A stretch of 64,000 nucleotides of DNA, taken from contig NC_065873.1 in assembly GCF_933775445.1 (NCBI RefSeq), positions 29,698,001-29,762,000 of the forward strand. The letters are read 5' to 3'. Made by a program: the position numbers and the translations under genes. Source of the DNA: Argentina anserina (lineage: Eukaryota; Streptophyta; Magnoliopsida; Rosales; Rosaceae). Shown here one piece after another: positions 44,540 through 55,474 of this stretch (the first letter of the stretch is position 1; each line of letters starts with the position of its first letter). The notes below the pieces were generated by a model, which had not been told where the DNA came from, made no database searches, and saw nothing but the letters and a program-made list of their open reading frames with translations.

Positions 44540-45184
44540 ATCATGACCTACGTCTCTAGCTCTAGCTCACCTTTGAGGAACAAATCTGAGCCCCGTGGAC
44601 CAAATACATATAGGTGTATCGACTGCATAGTGGCTTTTCCTAACAAGCTGTTCATATCGATCAGAATGAAGCTAAATAAGAATAATTAAATAACAAACTG
44701 ACCGCAATCAAACTCGAGCTACTGTATATCTGGCTGGAGTACTGGTCGACTTACATGTGAGTATCAAGAAGCGCTGTCTGCAACAGTCGTGAAATGTTTT
44801 TCCGGGGCACCTCTTGCAGACCGATAACCAGAAGATCGAACTTGCGGTTGTTCCCGGCAACAATCTCCTCCAAATCTTGGTAACACACTTGGCCATTCAT
44901 ATTCCAAGTAACGACGTAAATGCATAGATCCGAAGAAGGTGAGAAATCACAAACGTGGTTGTCCCCTCTTGCACTCTTTATTCCTTCATGATAACCACGA
45001 TCATAACCTGCACAGCAAGTTGCACCGAGCTGGTTGTGCTTTCTCTTCGAGTACTTGAATCTTCCTCTGCACGTAAAATATTACAAATTAATTTAAATTT
45101 ATTCGATTCCCTGAAAAAGAAAACTAATATAATAAGTACGTACCTTTTAGTAGGATGCTGATTATTGGAGCTTGAATTTCCCAT
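43470..45184 (-). CDS. Inositol polyphosphate 5-phosphatase, 5PTase11-like
   Basis: Six minus-strand exons (45144-45184, 44755-45066, 44571-44647, 44205-44330, 43901-44088, 43470-43790) give 354 codons. The 5-phosphatase catalytic motifs occur in order: TWNMNG, GLQEVPR, CHLSG, WLGDLNYRI, PSWTDRILFK and SDHKPV. Such enzymes remove the 5-phosphate from phosphoinositides or inositol phosphates; Arabidopsis 5PTase11 (At1g47510) is the compact member without WD40 repeats and acts on phosphoinositides. The chosen start gives MGNSSSNNQHPTKR, a textbook N-myristoylation context (Gly2, Ser6). An in-frame upstream ATG at 45199 would add five residues and destroy that signal. The Thr in PSWTDR replaces the more usual Cys. 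Neighbours MATE and SEC3 match the Arabidopsis At1g47510-47550 stretch. Confidence 0.93.
44505..44536. repeat. (TA)n microsatellite in 5-phosphatase intron
   Basis: About 16 TA units in the intron between exons 3 and 4. Confidence 0.85.
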
Positions 45185-45199
45185 ATTGATCATTAACAT

Positions 45200-46087
45200 A
45201 TGAGTTAAAGAATTTGTTCAACAACACAGTATGGACTATCCTTTTCTGCAGATAGCTCCAAATCGGGCACAAAATGCTCTCAAGTCTCAGGTACTAGTTT
45301 ATTAATAATGTTAAGTTGGGGAAGAAGCTAGCTAGATATATAGAGATATGCATAATTTACTAAAACGTGTTATTGACCAAGTGCATATATCTCTGCATAG
45401 AAACGAACTTGGAATAGGTTTCCATTATTTGGCGCTGCAATGTCTTCTCATCTAACAAAGGAAAGTCAATATTGCAAAACATATTTGGATAGGATATCTA
45501 TGGTTACTTGGTTATTGTAGTTTCTCCACGAGTTAGGTTAGAAGACGTTGAAAATACAGACAAGTACAATCAAACTTGAGAACGACCATATATTACAGGC
45601 CATACTCGACGTCACTGTTGGATAACCAGCATATATGAACATATACACCCTCCACACAACTTCAAATATTGAGGCTTTCAGAAGTTTGGAGTTTATACAC
45701 GTGAATTAATTGGAATATGCAAGTATACTACTAAACAATTACTGAGGAAAAATAAGCCCACATACGAGAAATTAGTTGAGTTGATACATTATACTGATAG
45801 TTTGTAATATACAAATGATACAGTAACGCTCAACCACCATTGTAGATGTAGTGATGGAGAAATTTTTAGTTGTTTTGTTTTCCGCCATTAGAATCTCATC
45901 TGATCAGTGTGAATAAATATCATTTATATGTTTGTATCAACAACCGCGTAAATGGATACGCGCTGTTTGAGTAAACAAACACCAATGTGTAACTAGTTTA
46001 GTTTTGTTAAATAAGAAGGTTGTGGCTGCAACTTCTAAACTTGCTCAATAGACCTCATTTACAATTAACTTTTACTAGAAACAACTT
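45200..46087. other. 5-phosphatase upstream region
   Basis: AT-rich promoter side. No other gene, RNA gene or repeat structure recognised. Confidence 0.35.
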
Positions 46088-46485
46088 TAATTTAATGAGA
46101 AATTTTTATATACTACCGTAATATCACGTGACAATGTATAGTAGTCATTTTTACATATTATATTTCGACACGTAGATTTATTAATCAAAATTATAATTTA
46201 ACATATTTTTATTATTTGTGAAATGACCTTTATGTATATTGATGATTTTGAACTAGAATTTTGGGTTTAGAGTTTAGGATTTAGGGTGTAGGGTTTTAAG
46301 GTTTAAGTTATTAGAGTGTAAGGTGCAAAGTTTTAGAAAAAAAAACCTAAAATAGTTTTTGACAAAATAGTTTAAATATTATAATTTTAATTAAATCTTG
46401 CATGACAAATTGTAATTTGAAAAATAGACCATTAGATATTACCACGTGGTGCTACGGTAGAACTGAAAAATTTATCTAATTTAAT
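46088..46485. mobile_element. Mutator-type MITE with 9-bp target duplication and telomere-like centre
   Basis: The element spans 46097-46476 (380 bp). It is flanked by perfect 9-bp repeats TAATTTAAT (46088-46096 and 46477-46485). The ends are imperfect inverted repeats of about 70 bp: GAGAAATTTTTATATACTACCG at the left, and GATAAATTTTTCAGTTCTACCG read inward from the right, both followed by a CACGTG-type core. The centre (46262-46306) contains degenerate TTTAGGG units such as GGGTTTAGAGTTTAGG. No coding capacity. The 9-bp duplication suggests the Mutator superfamily. Confidence 0.75.
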
Positions 46486-48120
46486 TGTTAAATAAGGAAT
46501 GATAAACGAGATAACCTAAGTTTTGGAAATTATCTTACATACATAACCATAATCGATTTGTCCTCAATCACAACCATGTATGATGGATAATTAGCGTAAT
46601 ATTTTCTCCTGTAATTAGATGCTTATTCACTGTGAGAATGTGAGAATGACAAATGTTTCGGAACAAAATCTTCAGAAATTGATATGACTGAAAATTTAAA
46701 AATATTTTCGATCAATTGGAGGAGAAATTCAAGGAACAGAATTTGGATCGTGTCTTCGTGACCCATTGAGGGAGGTCATACTTGTCACAACATTTATGGG
46801 AATGTTATACAGTGGTTCACGGCACCAATGGATTCTAAACTACACTGGCTTAAGACGCTTACACCTGGCCAAGGAAAGACAAATTAAAACCCATCGAACG
46901 GTTCAGATGTATTCAAAGCACTAAACTGCGGGAAAACCCCAAAGATTAAATTCAAAGGAGGATTTAGATATACATCAAACCTCTAGACCAACTTTAAATT
47001 AAACCCTCTTAGAATTACACCGAACCTATTTATTTTATTGATTTTTTTCTTTTAAAAAATAATTTAGATTTGAATAAGAGAACCTTATATTGGTGACATT
47101 TGCTAGATATGCTACTCACCAAATACAAAGACTATAAAACTCAGAAACGACATATTTGACATGATTAAAACATCTACCATTTTTTTCAAATCTAATTATG
47201 AATAAGTAAACTGAATTCAATATCTAGTCTTTAATTGTAGCACCTGATATTGATTTCATTCTCATATATGCTGGCTATAGCCACGATAAGCAGTTATGAT
47301 TACCATGGTCGTACGTGTACAGAGTGGCTTCATTCTGCATTTTTCATTGCTTTTGAAATCTATAATAGCATTCTGACCAAAAAAAGAGAGCGAGAAGTTG
47401 AGAACAATTTCAATACCAGGCGCCTCATCATGTAACTGTAACACGAACCAATCCGAGGAATTCCGAGCGAAGCAAGTGACTAAACTGCTGATGACGACCG
47501 TCGTCGGAAACCTAATTATGAGTAGATATATAACCAACACTTTCCTAATAATGAGTGTTACGTTCGTCCCTTTCTAAACAAACTGGGATAAGTGCTACTA
47601 AACACAGGTCCGCTAAGTACTCGGTAAAGCCCAATTCATCGTCCGGCCCGGTGAGCATAGCAAACCGGGTCCAAGGCTCTGTACTTGTTTCCCTAATTTC
47701 GATCCAAATCAACGCCCTCTACTTCATTTTCCCCAGACGATTATCCACTGCCTACTGATATCTCTTCCTCGAAGATTCCGCAGCGTTTCAATCTCACTGC
47801 TCCCTTCGATTCCTTCACTTCCCGAACAACAAATGCCTCTGGTCAAGTCTCCTCTTTGTTTTTCAGTTCCGTTTCATTCCGTTCAATCCATAATCGCACA
47901 AGAATTGTTATATTTAGTTCTTCTAATCTCACCGTAATTTCACGAATTACAGTTTATTAGTACTGCTCTTACGAATTTTACAATACTTTATGTAGTTCTT
48001 AATTTCGAGCTGGTAGGCTTCTAGGTTATGGAAATTAATTTTTGTCATCTGATAATTGTGTGAGATTATTTATTTATTTCATTACCGGAATGTATAGAAG
48101 CAGAGAGAACCGCCCAAGTC
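46486..48120. other. Region upstream of the F-box gene
   Basis: No recognised gene. Sequence around 46740-46960 is less AT-rich than its flanks and could be a fragment of an old repeat, but no ends or domains are visible. Sequence from about 47560 likely contains the F-box promoter and leader. Confidence 0.35.
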
Positions 48121-48130
48121 CCATTACAAA

Positions 48131-49571
48131 ATGGATATCGAGCTGGATAGGCTCGGCAGTCTACCATGTCATATTATAGATCAGATTTTGCAGCATTTGC
48201 CTATAAAGGAGGCGGTGAGGACGAGTGTTTTGTCCACCAAATGGAGGTATAAATGGTCTACGCTCGGGCATCTTGTGTTTGATCATCATTGTGTCTCTAA
48301 TCGGCTCAATACTACTTTTGTGAACATTGTGGATCATGTGCTCTTACTTCACACTGGTCCCATACACAAGTTCAAGCTTTCGAATCGAGAGTTTTCTGGC
48401 ACTACCGACGTTGACCGCTGGATTCGTTATCTCTCGAGAAGCTCTGTGAAGGAATTTGTGCTTGAGATTTGGAAAGGGCCTCGCTACCCAATGCCTTCGT
48501 GTTTGTTTTCTCTACAAGAGATTACTCACTTGGAGGTGTTTAATTGTTCGCTGAAACCACCCTCGTCATTCAAGGGCTTTAGGTGTTTGAAGAGCTTGGA
48601 TATTCAGCATGTTACAGTGGCCCAAGGTGTGTTTGAGAATCTGATACTTAGCTGTCCTCTGCTTGAGAGATTGAGCTTGATGAACTTTGAGGGTATCACT
48701 GAACTCAACATTGATGCTCCTAACCTCCAATTCTTTGACACTGGAGGTGCTTTTGAGGATGTTAATTTTATGAACACCTTGAATCTTACTGTTGTTTCTA
48801 TTGCTTTATACGAGCATGCACTCGATCACCAGAGACGGTCTCCTCGTAATTCTGGCAATCTGGTCAAGTTTTTTTCTCAGCTACCTCATGTTCAGAGGCT
48901 TGAAATTCAGAGTCGCTTTCTAAAGGTAAGTAAAGGTTTCTGCAGTTTCGTATGCTGTAGAATTTTAGCATATTAATTGACTCCATTGTATCGCTCTCCA
49001 GTATTTGGCTGCTGGTATTGTGTCAGGAAAGCTGCCTAAACCATGTTTAGATCTGAATTTCCTTTCAATACGCATCAACTTCAGTGATTGGGAGGAGCTT
49101 TTAACTGCTGTAAGCATTCTGAGAAGCTCCCCTTCTCTGCAAGAGCTTGAGCTTTTGGTGAGCTTTATGGTATTAATGCATTCTAGAATTTTCTGTTCAT
49201 TAATTTAAATGGATTGGTCGAACTCTGCTGGATGGGAGTTTCTGAGACCTAATGTGTAATATGTTCAAGATTCTGATGCCACACACTTACAGGTCCGCCC
49301 AAATGAACAGCCTACTGCTGGAAGAACTAAGTTATGCCTAGACGATAACTGCGATTGTCCATTTTCCCGACTACGACTTGTCAGAATAAATGGCATCTCC
49401 GATACCCAAAATGAGGTAGATCTCATCGAACTTTTACTTTCTAATTCACCCATGCTTGAGCAGATGACTGTTAAGCCTGCTTCTGGCGACTGTGGTTGGG
49501 AGCTGGTAAAGAAGTTGCTCCAATTTAAGCGGGCCTCAGCCAATGCCAAGATATTTTACTTGGAGCCATGA
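48131..49571 (+). CDS. F-box/LRR/FBD protein (At1g13570-like)
   Basis: Three exons (48131-48925, 49002-49157, 49293-49571) give 409 codons. The F-box is at residues about 8-55 (LDRLGSLPCHIIDQILQHLP, then KEAVRTSVLSTKWRYKW). It is followed by leucine-rich repeats (LEVFNCSLKPP, LKSLDIQHVTV, LLERLSLMNFEGI) and a C-terminal FBD-like region (LRLVRINGISDTQNEVDLIE, LLLSNSPMLEQMTV). Such proteins are substrate receptors of SCF ubiquitin ligases; the target is not known. Both introns lie at the positions usual for this subfamily. The family is large and fast-changing in plants, so orthology to At1g13570 is only by overall resemblance. The first ATG of the frame begins directly before the F-box, so the start is firm. 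Confidence 0.92.
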
Positions 49572-49599
49572 TTCATCAGTTAATTTAGCACCCAGGAGT

Positions 49600-51170
49600 C
49601 CTTGCCTGCAGGATGAACATGGATAGAAGTCTTTGTGATGTAGGTCATTTTGTTTCCTGAACAATGTGTATATACCAAGCAGTAATCTCTCTATGGTATT
49701 TGTAAACTCAGATGTGCCTTCACTTGGCATTAACATGCATGATGCACACGTTTTTGTGATGGAATTCGCAACTCTAATATGCTTGACTACCATTATATCC
49801 TTCTGTGCATATCATAGTGTTTTTAAATGTTTCATTCTCTTTAGAGGTGTCTGTCTAACAGAACCATCGGCCAAAGATGAGTTGTTGATTTATATGCTCA
49901 TTTCATGAAGAAAGGATTTGAGTGGAGGTTTACAGTAAGATTGTTTGAATTTTCTAGCTCCACGATTTTTTTTTCTTGCATCAAGACAATTCAATTGACC
50001 AATAGACACATCCCATTTTTAGACTCGAGGGGAGTAAGATAATGAGAAAGTTGGTTGTTACCGAATTTGGGATTTCCCCATCTTTTTATGGGTACACAAT
50101 TGTACAAGTAGTGTGCCCTATGATGGTGGGGCTGATGGCTATAGTTTATTTTTCTGATCAGCTGAAAATAAATGCATTAACAACAACGACCTTTAGCAGC
50201 TGAAAGGAGATGAGATACGTCCAACATATTTGATATAGGGGATTTTTTTTGGGTTAAAAATATAGGGGATTATATTTAAAGAAAATTTCAGTTCTCATTT
50301 TGCTTTCAGGGGAAAAATCCACATGCATATAGAATGAATTTCAGCCCACTCATGTTCTAAATGGAGTAGTAATCGATCACAATCCAGGCATGGACTTTTG
50401 ACTGTGATATGAACCTCAACCTAGTAAACCTACCCTTCTAGTCAGACCTCAACTGTAAAATCAGTTTACCACCCACGTTTTCACATACGGTTACTAAACG
50501 AGTCTTCAACTCAGGCACTCAGCTCTCACTTTTACAAGTCTAGCTCTGAAATCTGAATCAACACTAGGTCAAATAGTAAGAACTCAATAATTGTAATGTA
50601 CGCGGTAAAGTACCGAATGAGAAAGCAGAAGAAGTCCTGAAAGTTAGAATGAGATCCGTTTCTAAAGCCGAAAACTACTAATTAGTTCCGCAACCTAAAA
50701 CTGACTAGAGGAGCTATGATCCTCCAAAGGGCAGTACTCTACTTCCTCAGGCAGGAAGATTATTTGTTGGCAACTAACTATACCGCTAATGAAGTAAGTT
50801 TCCTCTTTTACTCTTCCAACTAAATGATCTTACGGTTGAGAGACACACCACGTTTTAGTTCAATCTAGTACAATGGAATATTCATAGTTTTCATACTACC
50901 TAACAATACAACGATGGTTCAAAACTAAAATGGAGTTAACTTGTAGAAGACAAACACCTTCAAAACGCCGCCGTTCTGTTGGGCCCATCGAATACGAACG
51001 CAAGTCGAAAAGTTAGCTTGAAAGCGTTGTACAATAACCACCGTTCAACCACTGCAACTGGTATAAGGCTTTTCACAGTCCACACCAACCTGGCACCGGC
51101 AAGCCAAACGAAACTCAGACCAGATTTTCCAACCACCGAAAACCCCTAAATCTCTTCCCAGCTAGAAAGT
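49600..51170. other. Intergenic region between F-box and MATE genes
   Basis: F-box 3' flank then MATE promoter. A short direct repeat of ATATAGGGGATT occurs near 50232 and 50259. No gene recognised. Confidence 0.4.
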
Positions 51171-51263
51171 AACTAGTATAAGACCTCACTATCCCACTAA
51201 GTCTTGGAAACATTGCAATACTTCATCACTGTTAGCTAGCTAGCTCTCTCGATCACCATAGCC

Positions 51264-54151
51264 ATGGCGGCCGTAGTAGACGATACCCCACTTCTGATCA
51301 GTAACCACAGCGGCCATGAAGACGAAAAGGAACTCGCGTTCTGTCCCAAGTTTCGGGTGGAGTCGAAGAAGCTATGGCAGATTGCTGGCCCTGCAATCTT
51401 CACAGCCTTATGTCAGTACTCATTGGGTGCTCTCACTCAGACCTTCACTGGGTTCGTTGGGGAACTCGAGCTCGCGGCCGTCTCCGTCGAGAACTCCGTC
51501 ATTGCTGGCCTTGCCTTCGGTGTCATGGTAAGTTATTAATCTCCATTTGCTTTGTCCTTAAAATTTGTGGCTCAACTTGTGCAAGGTGGCCAGCCATGTC
51601 TGTGGTAGTTACACTAAACTCCAATGTCCTCATTTCCCAAAAAAAAAACGCATTATTGTTACTCCAATGTTTACTTAGTAAGTTTAGTTACTAATGTCTC
51701 TATTAGTTACTAAATATTAAGTTTTGTGGTGGAGAAAATTACAGTTGGGAATGGGAAGTGCACTGGAGACGCTATGTGGGCAAGCATATGGTGCGGGGCA
51801 GATTAGAATGTTGGGGGTGTACATGCAGAGGTCATGGATCATTTTGCTGACTACATCTCTATTTTTGGTTCCAATCTATGTTTGGTCTCCTCCCATTCTT
51901 GAGCTCATTGGTGAAACCGACGAAATATCTGAGGCCGCCGGTTAGTACTTAACTCATCTTTATACTCTCATTTATGTATAACACAGTAGTAAATTGCTAA
52001 GCTGCACATATTTACAGTACTGGTTCCTGTAGTAAGTATATATATTTTACAGTTAAAAATGGACAATGTTAATGGTTGTGTAGTGGTATGTCATCTTTCT
52101 TGCATTGTTAAAGTTCGAGTCTTGCTGTTCTTACTAGTTTTTGCTTTTGTTTTCTTCTCTTGTCAAGTGGCCTATTTCAAGTTTTATTTATAAATCTATC
52201 CTCTATTTTTTACTTCTTATCTTACATTGAATTATTTTTCATGAATAAAAATTAATTTTTGCTTGTTCAAATTGTAAATGTTACAATGATACAAGATCTT
52301 ATCGAGTTAACATTGTAGATATATATACATTAACCTCTTTTTGGTGCACTTGTAAACCTACATTTCTGGCTCCGCCACTGCATATTTAGATGTTAAACTT
52401 TAGTAGTTTAGTTGCAATCATGTAACATAATCATGAAAGATTACCAAAAATGGGCAAATTTTATCTCTTAGTGATTTGCCATAAAAGGTGAAGACCCCAA
52501 AAGCCAGCCAACTTCATTCAAGAAATATGTCACTGTGAATGAACATCTCAACGTCGAGCACGTGAAAAAAGTGGGCTGCTTTTCTTTACGTAATGGGCCA
52601 GCCCAAGATACTTACTCTTTTGGGCTTCTGTGGTGCAGGAAAGTTTGCTCTGTGGATGCTTCCACAGTTGTTCGCGTACGCGCTCAATTTTCCTATACAG
52701 AAATTCTTACAAGCACAGAGGAAAGTGTATGTGATGGCTTACATATCAGCTGGTGTACTAGTTCTCCACACCTTTTTCAGTTGGTTGATGATTTTGAAGC
52801 TCGGTTGGGGATTGACTGGAGCAGCAATCACACTCAACACCTCATGGTGGCTTATTGTCATTGGCCAGTTGTTGTACATCTTCATTACTAAGTCGGATGG
52901 TGCCTGGAGTGGTTTCTCCATGCTCGCTTTCTCCGACCTCTATGGCTTTGTCAAGCTTTCTCTAGCTTCTGCTGTTATGTTATGGTACATTTCTTTCTCC
53001 AACCGTTTTGTTACCTCTAGTTTTTACTTTGAGCTTTGAAGTACAATAGTAATTAGTTTGGTGGTGATTGCAGTTTGGAATTCTGGTACCTGATGGTGCT
53101 GGTGGTCATAACTGGCCGGTTGGCGGATCCTTTGATCCCGGTTGATGCCATCTCTATTTGGTAATTAATGTGCTTAGCAGAAGTACTGTGTAATCAGTTT
53201 TCAATTGTTGATGTTTTAGCGAACTCATTTCTGATACTCAAGTTATATATATGTGCAGCATGAACATACAAGGATGGGATGCCATGATTGCACTCGGGTT
53301 CAATGCTGCGATTAGTGTGAGGGTGTCAAATGAACTTGGGGCTGGAAATGCGAAGATAGCGAAATTCTCAGTGATAGTGGTTTCAATCACTTCTGTGTCT
53401 ATAGGAGTGGTTTGCATGGCCATAGTTCTTGGAACAAGGGACTACTTCCCTTACCTGTTCACCAGTAGTGAGGCTGTTGCTGAGGAAACTACCCAACTTG
53501 CTACCTTGCTTGGAATCACAGTGCTTCTTAACAGTCTTCAACCAGTTTTATCTGGTAAGATAGGAACAATGCAAAGACATACTTAATGTTTCATACAACT
53601 TGATTGGAGTCGATGAACAGCGTTTAGTTTTCTTAATCATTTATTCGAGTTGCATTGTTTTATTTTCCTGAAGGTGTTGCTGTTGGAGCTGGATGGCAAT
53701 CTGTTGTGGCGTACATCAACATTGGGTGTTACTATGTTGTTGGATTGCCAGCTGGAATACTTCTGGGATTCACATTTGCTTTTGGTGTTGAGGTACTATA
53801 TTTTGAGCTACTCTTTAATCTCATTGTATAATAGACTTAGTGATGAACTATGGTTACATTGATCGTCTCCCCAAACTGAATTGTGGGTTTGTTTTTTCAT
53901 AGGGTATTTGGTCAGGAATGATTGGTGGCATTTGCTTACAAACCATAATCTTGATAGTTGTCACTTCCATAACTAACTGGAACACAGAGGTCAGTGCTAG
54001 TCTCAATATCTCTCATTCTTCACATCCATTATTTCTAGCCTTGTACTGTTGTACATGAGTGCTAATTATGTTTTGAATTGTGAATATGCAGGCTGAACAA
54101 GCTGAGAGCCGTGTCCTCAAGTGGGGAGGAGGAAGAAAAGGAGATCACTGA
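51264..54151 (+). CDS. MATE efflux transporter (DETOXIFICATION family, DTX33-like)
   Basis: Eight exons (51264-51527, 51745-51940, 52639-52984, 53074-53160, 53259-53554, 53674-53792, 53903-53989, 54092-54151) give 484 codons, normal for plant MATEs with 12 transmembrane helices. Signature blocks are ESKKLWQIAGPAIFT, FVGELELAAVSVENSVIAGL, GMGSALETLCGQAYGAGQIR, LGVYMQRSW, PIQKFLQAQRKV, GLTGAAITLNTSWWLIV, ISVRVSNELGAGNAKIAKFS and GVAVGAGWQSVVAYINIGCY. MATEs export or sequester organic compounds using a proton or sodium gradient; many plant members load flavonoids or alkaloids into the vacuole. The substrate is not readable here. Arabidopsis At1g47530 (DTX33) lies in the matching position between 5PTase11 and SEC3A. 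The start is the first ATG after a TAGTATAAG element at about 51174. Confidence 0.95.
52065..52400 (+). mobile_element. SINE-like insertion in MATE intron 2
   Basis: The intron contains a pol III-type promoter pair: box A-like GTTGTGTAGTGGTA (52075-52088) and box B GTTCGAGTCT (52112-52121), spaced as in a tRNA. This is the head of a tRNA-derived SINE. The 3' part is AT-rich and the ends and target duplication are not clear, so the stated span is approximate. Confidence 0.5.
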
Positions 54152-54684
54152 ATCAAAAGTGTAACATCGGGATTAATCATTGACGCATCATTGTACTGCA
54201 ATCACAGATATCTTGATGCTAAAACTCAGAAAGTAGTGAGGTGCATTGGACAACAGTACTATTAGTATGCTACAACTTTGATGTGCTACTATCAGATCAT
54301 ATCCGAAATCAGTAAAGAACTTGCGCGAGTAGTAGTGACACATCGATTTTGTTGTATCTAGAAAAGGAATGATTTGGTGGTTTCCTATTCCTAGTTTTGC
54401 AGCATTTCTGTAAGATGGTGCAGCTGCCATCAGTAAACTTGAAAATGCTACTTTTTTTTTCGATCATCAAGTAATTGTTTCACCAGAAAGTTCATTCAAT
54501 TTCTTTAATTGCTCCAAATTCATGATGAAAATCTTGCCAAAAAAAAAACTGATCATACAGAGAAATAGATACCTGGCCTTGGAGCCTATGAGGATCTACA
54601 AGGCAGACTCCATATAGGCATAGTATGCCAATATGAACACAAATCATATAGGCAAATTATATCATAAACCCTCTATTAACAATG

Positions 54685-55110
54685 AGCGGTAAACTACGGG
54701 GTGTGGTGTAGTGGTTTCTGACCGCGGCAACTATTTGATCAGGGTTTAAACGTGACATTGATCAGGAGTTCGATCGTTGGTAGAGGCATTACACAACTCT
54801 TTGTTTCTAATTGGGCCACAATATGAGCCTGAGTTGAGGCATTGAGGACATTACTGTGGTCAGGGCACCCGGTGAAATTCCGGGTTGGAACCATTTCACA
54901 TGAGCCCCATCAGAGATTAGTCTCACGCCGGCCGGAGGTATTACATTCGGCCGTGGGGATACCCTGACACCTGGTTTCTAGACTGGCCACTCCGCTTCGG
55001 TATGCAACGGTGTACCACCGTGGAGCATTGAGAGGTTGTCCTCCGCTGGGTTTGTCTTCGGCCCCATATAGGAAATGTCTTAAAACTGAAAAAAAAAAAA
55101 TTAGCGGTAA
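54685..55110 (+). mobile_element. tRNA-derived SINE with 9-bp target-site duplication
   Basis: The element spans 54694-55101. The 9-mer AGCGGTAAA occurs directly before it (54685-54693) and directly after its poly-A tail (55102-55110). The tRNA-like head has box A TGGTGTAGTGGT (54704-54715) and box B GTTCGATCGT (54768-54777), followed by a GC-richer body and an A-rich tail at about 55089-55099. The layout is that of a complete SINE of about 400 bp. Box A to box B spacing is longer than in a plain tRNA, implying a small insertion in the head. Confidence 0.82.
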
Positions 55111-55257
55111 AAATTAAATAACAGTCACTACCCTAATTTTACCACCAAAAAATTAAAAATGTAAAAAAAAAAAGAAAAAAAAAAGAGGAACCTGAGATTT
55201 TATTTTAAGCACGACTTTTCTCCACCATGGAAGCTAAAGAAAGAAGAAGCCGATCAC

Positions 55258-55265
55258 TATATAAA
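55258..55265 (+). promoter_or_regulatory. TATA box of the ARIADNE gene
   Basis: TATATAAA, 217 bp upstream of the ATG at 55475 and only about 150 bp downstream of the SINE, so the SINE sits in the proximal promoter. Confidence 0.6.
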
Positions 55266-55474
55266 CCATCTCAGAATGCCTCTCTCCGATTCGTTTCATC
55301 TCATACAAGAGAAGAAGAAGACGATCGATAAGGAGAAGATAAGGAAAGGGGAAAAGAGAGACTCTCTTTTCGTTTCTAGGGGTTTTTCTTCCCCTAGAAG
55401 CTTTCTTTTTTCCCCCGGAATATTCTCTCTTTTTGTCACCGCGGAGTTTTATAATTCTCGCCGGTGATCGGAAA

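Noticed and set aside
46262..46306. Interstitial telomere tract
   Set aside because: TTTAGGG units are short and degenerate and lie inside a bounded MITE, so they are not evidence of a chromosome-end fusion.
54700..54780. True tRNA gene
   Set aside because: Box A and box B are present, but there is no paired acceptor stem or T-terminator, and a 9-bp target duplication frames a larger SINE.
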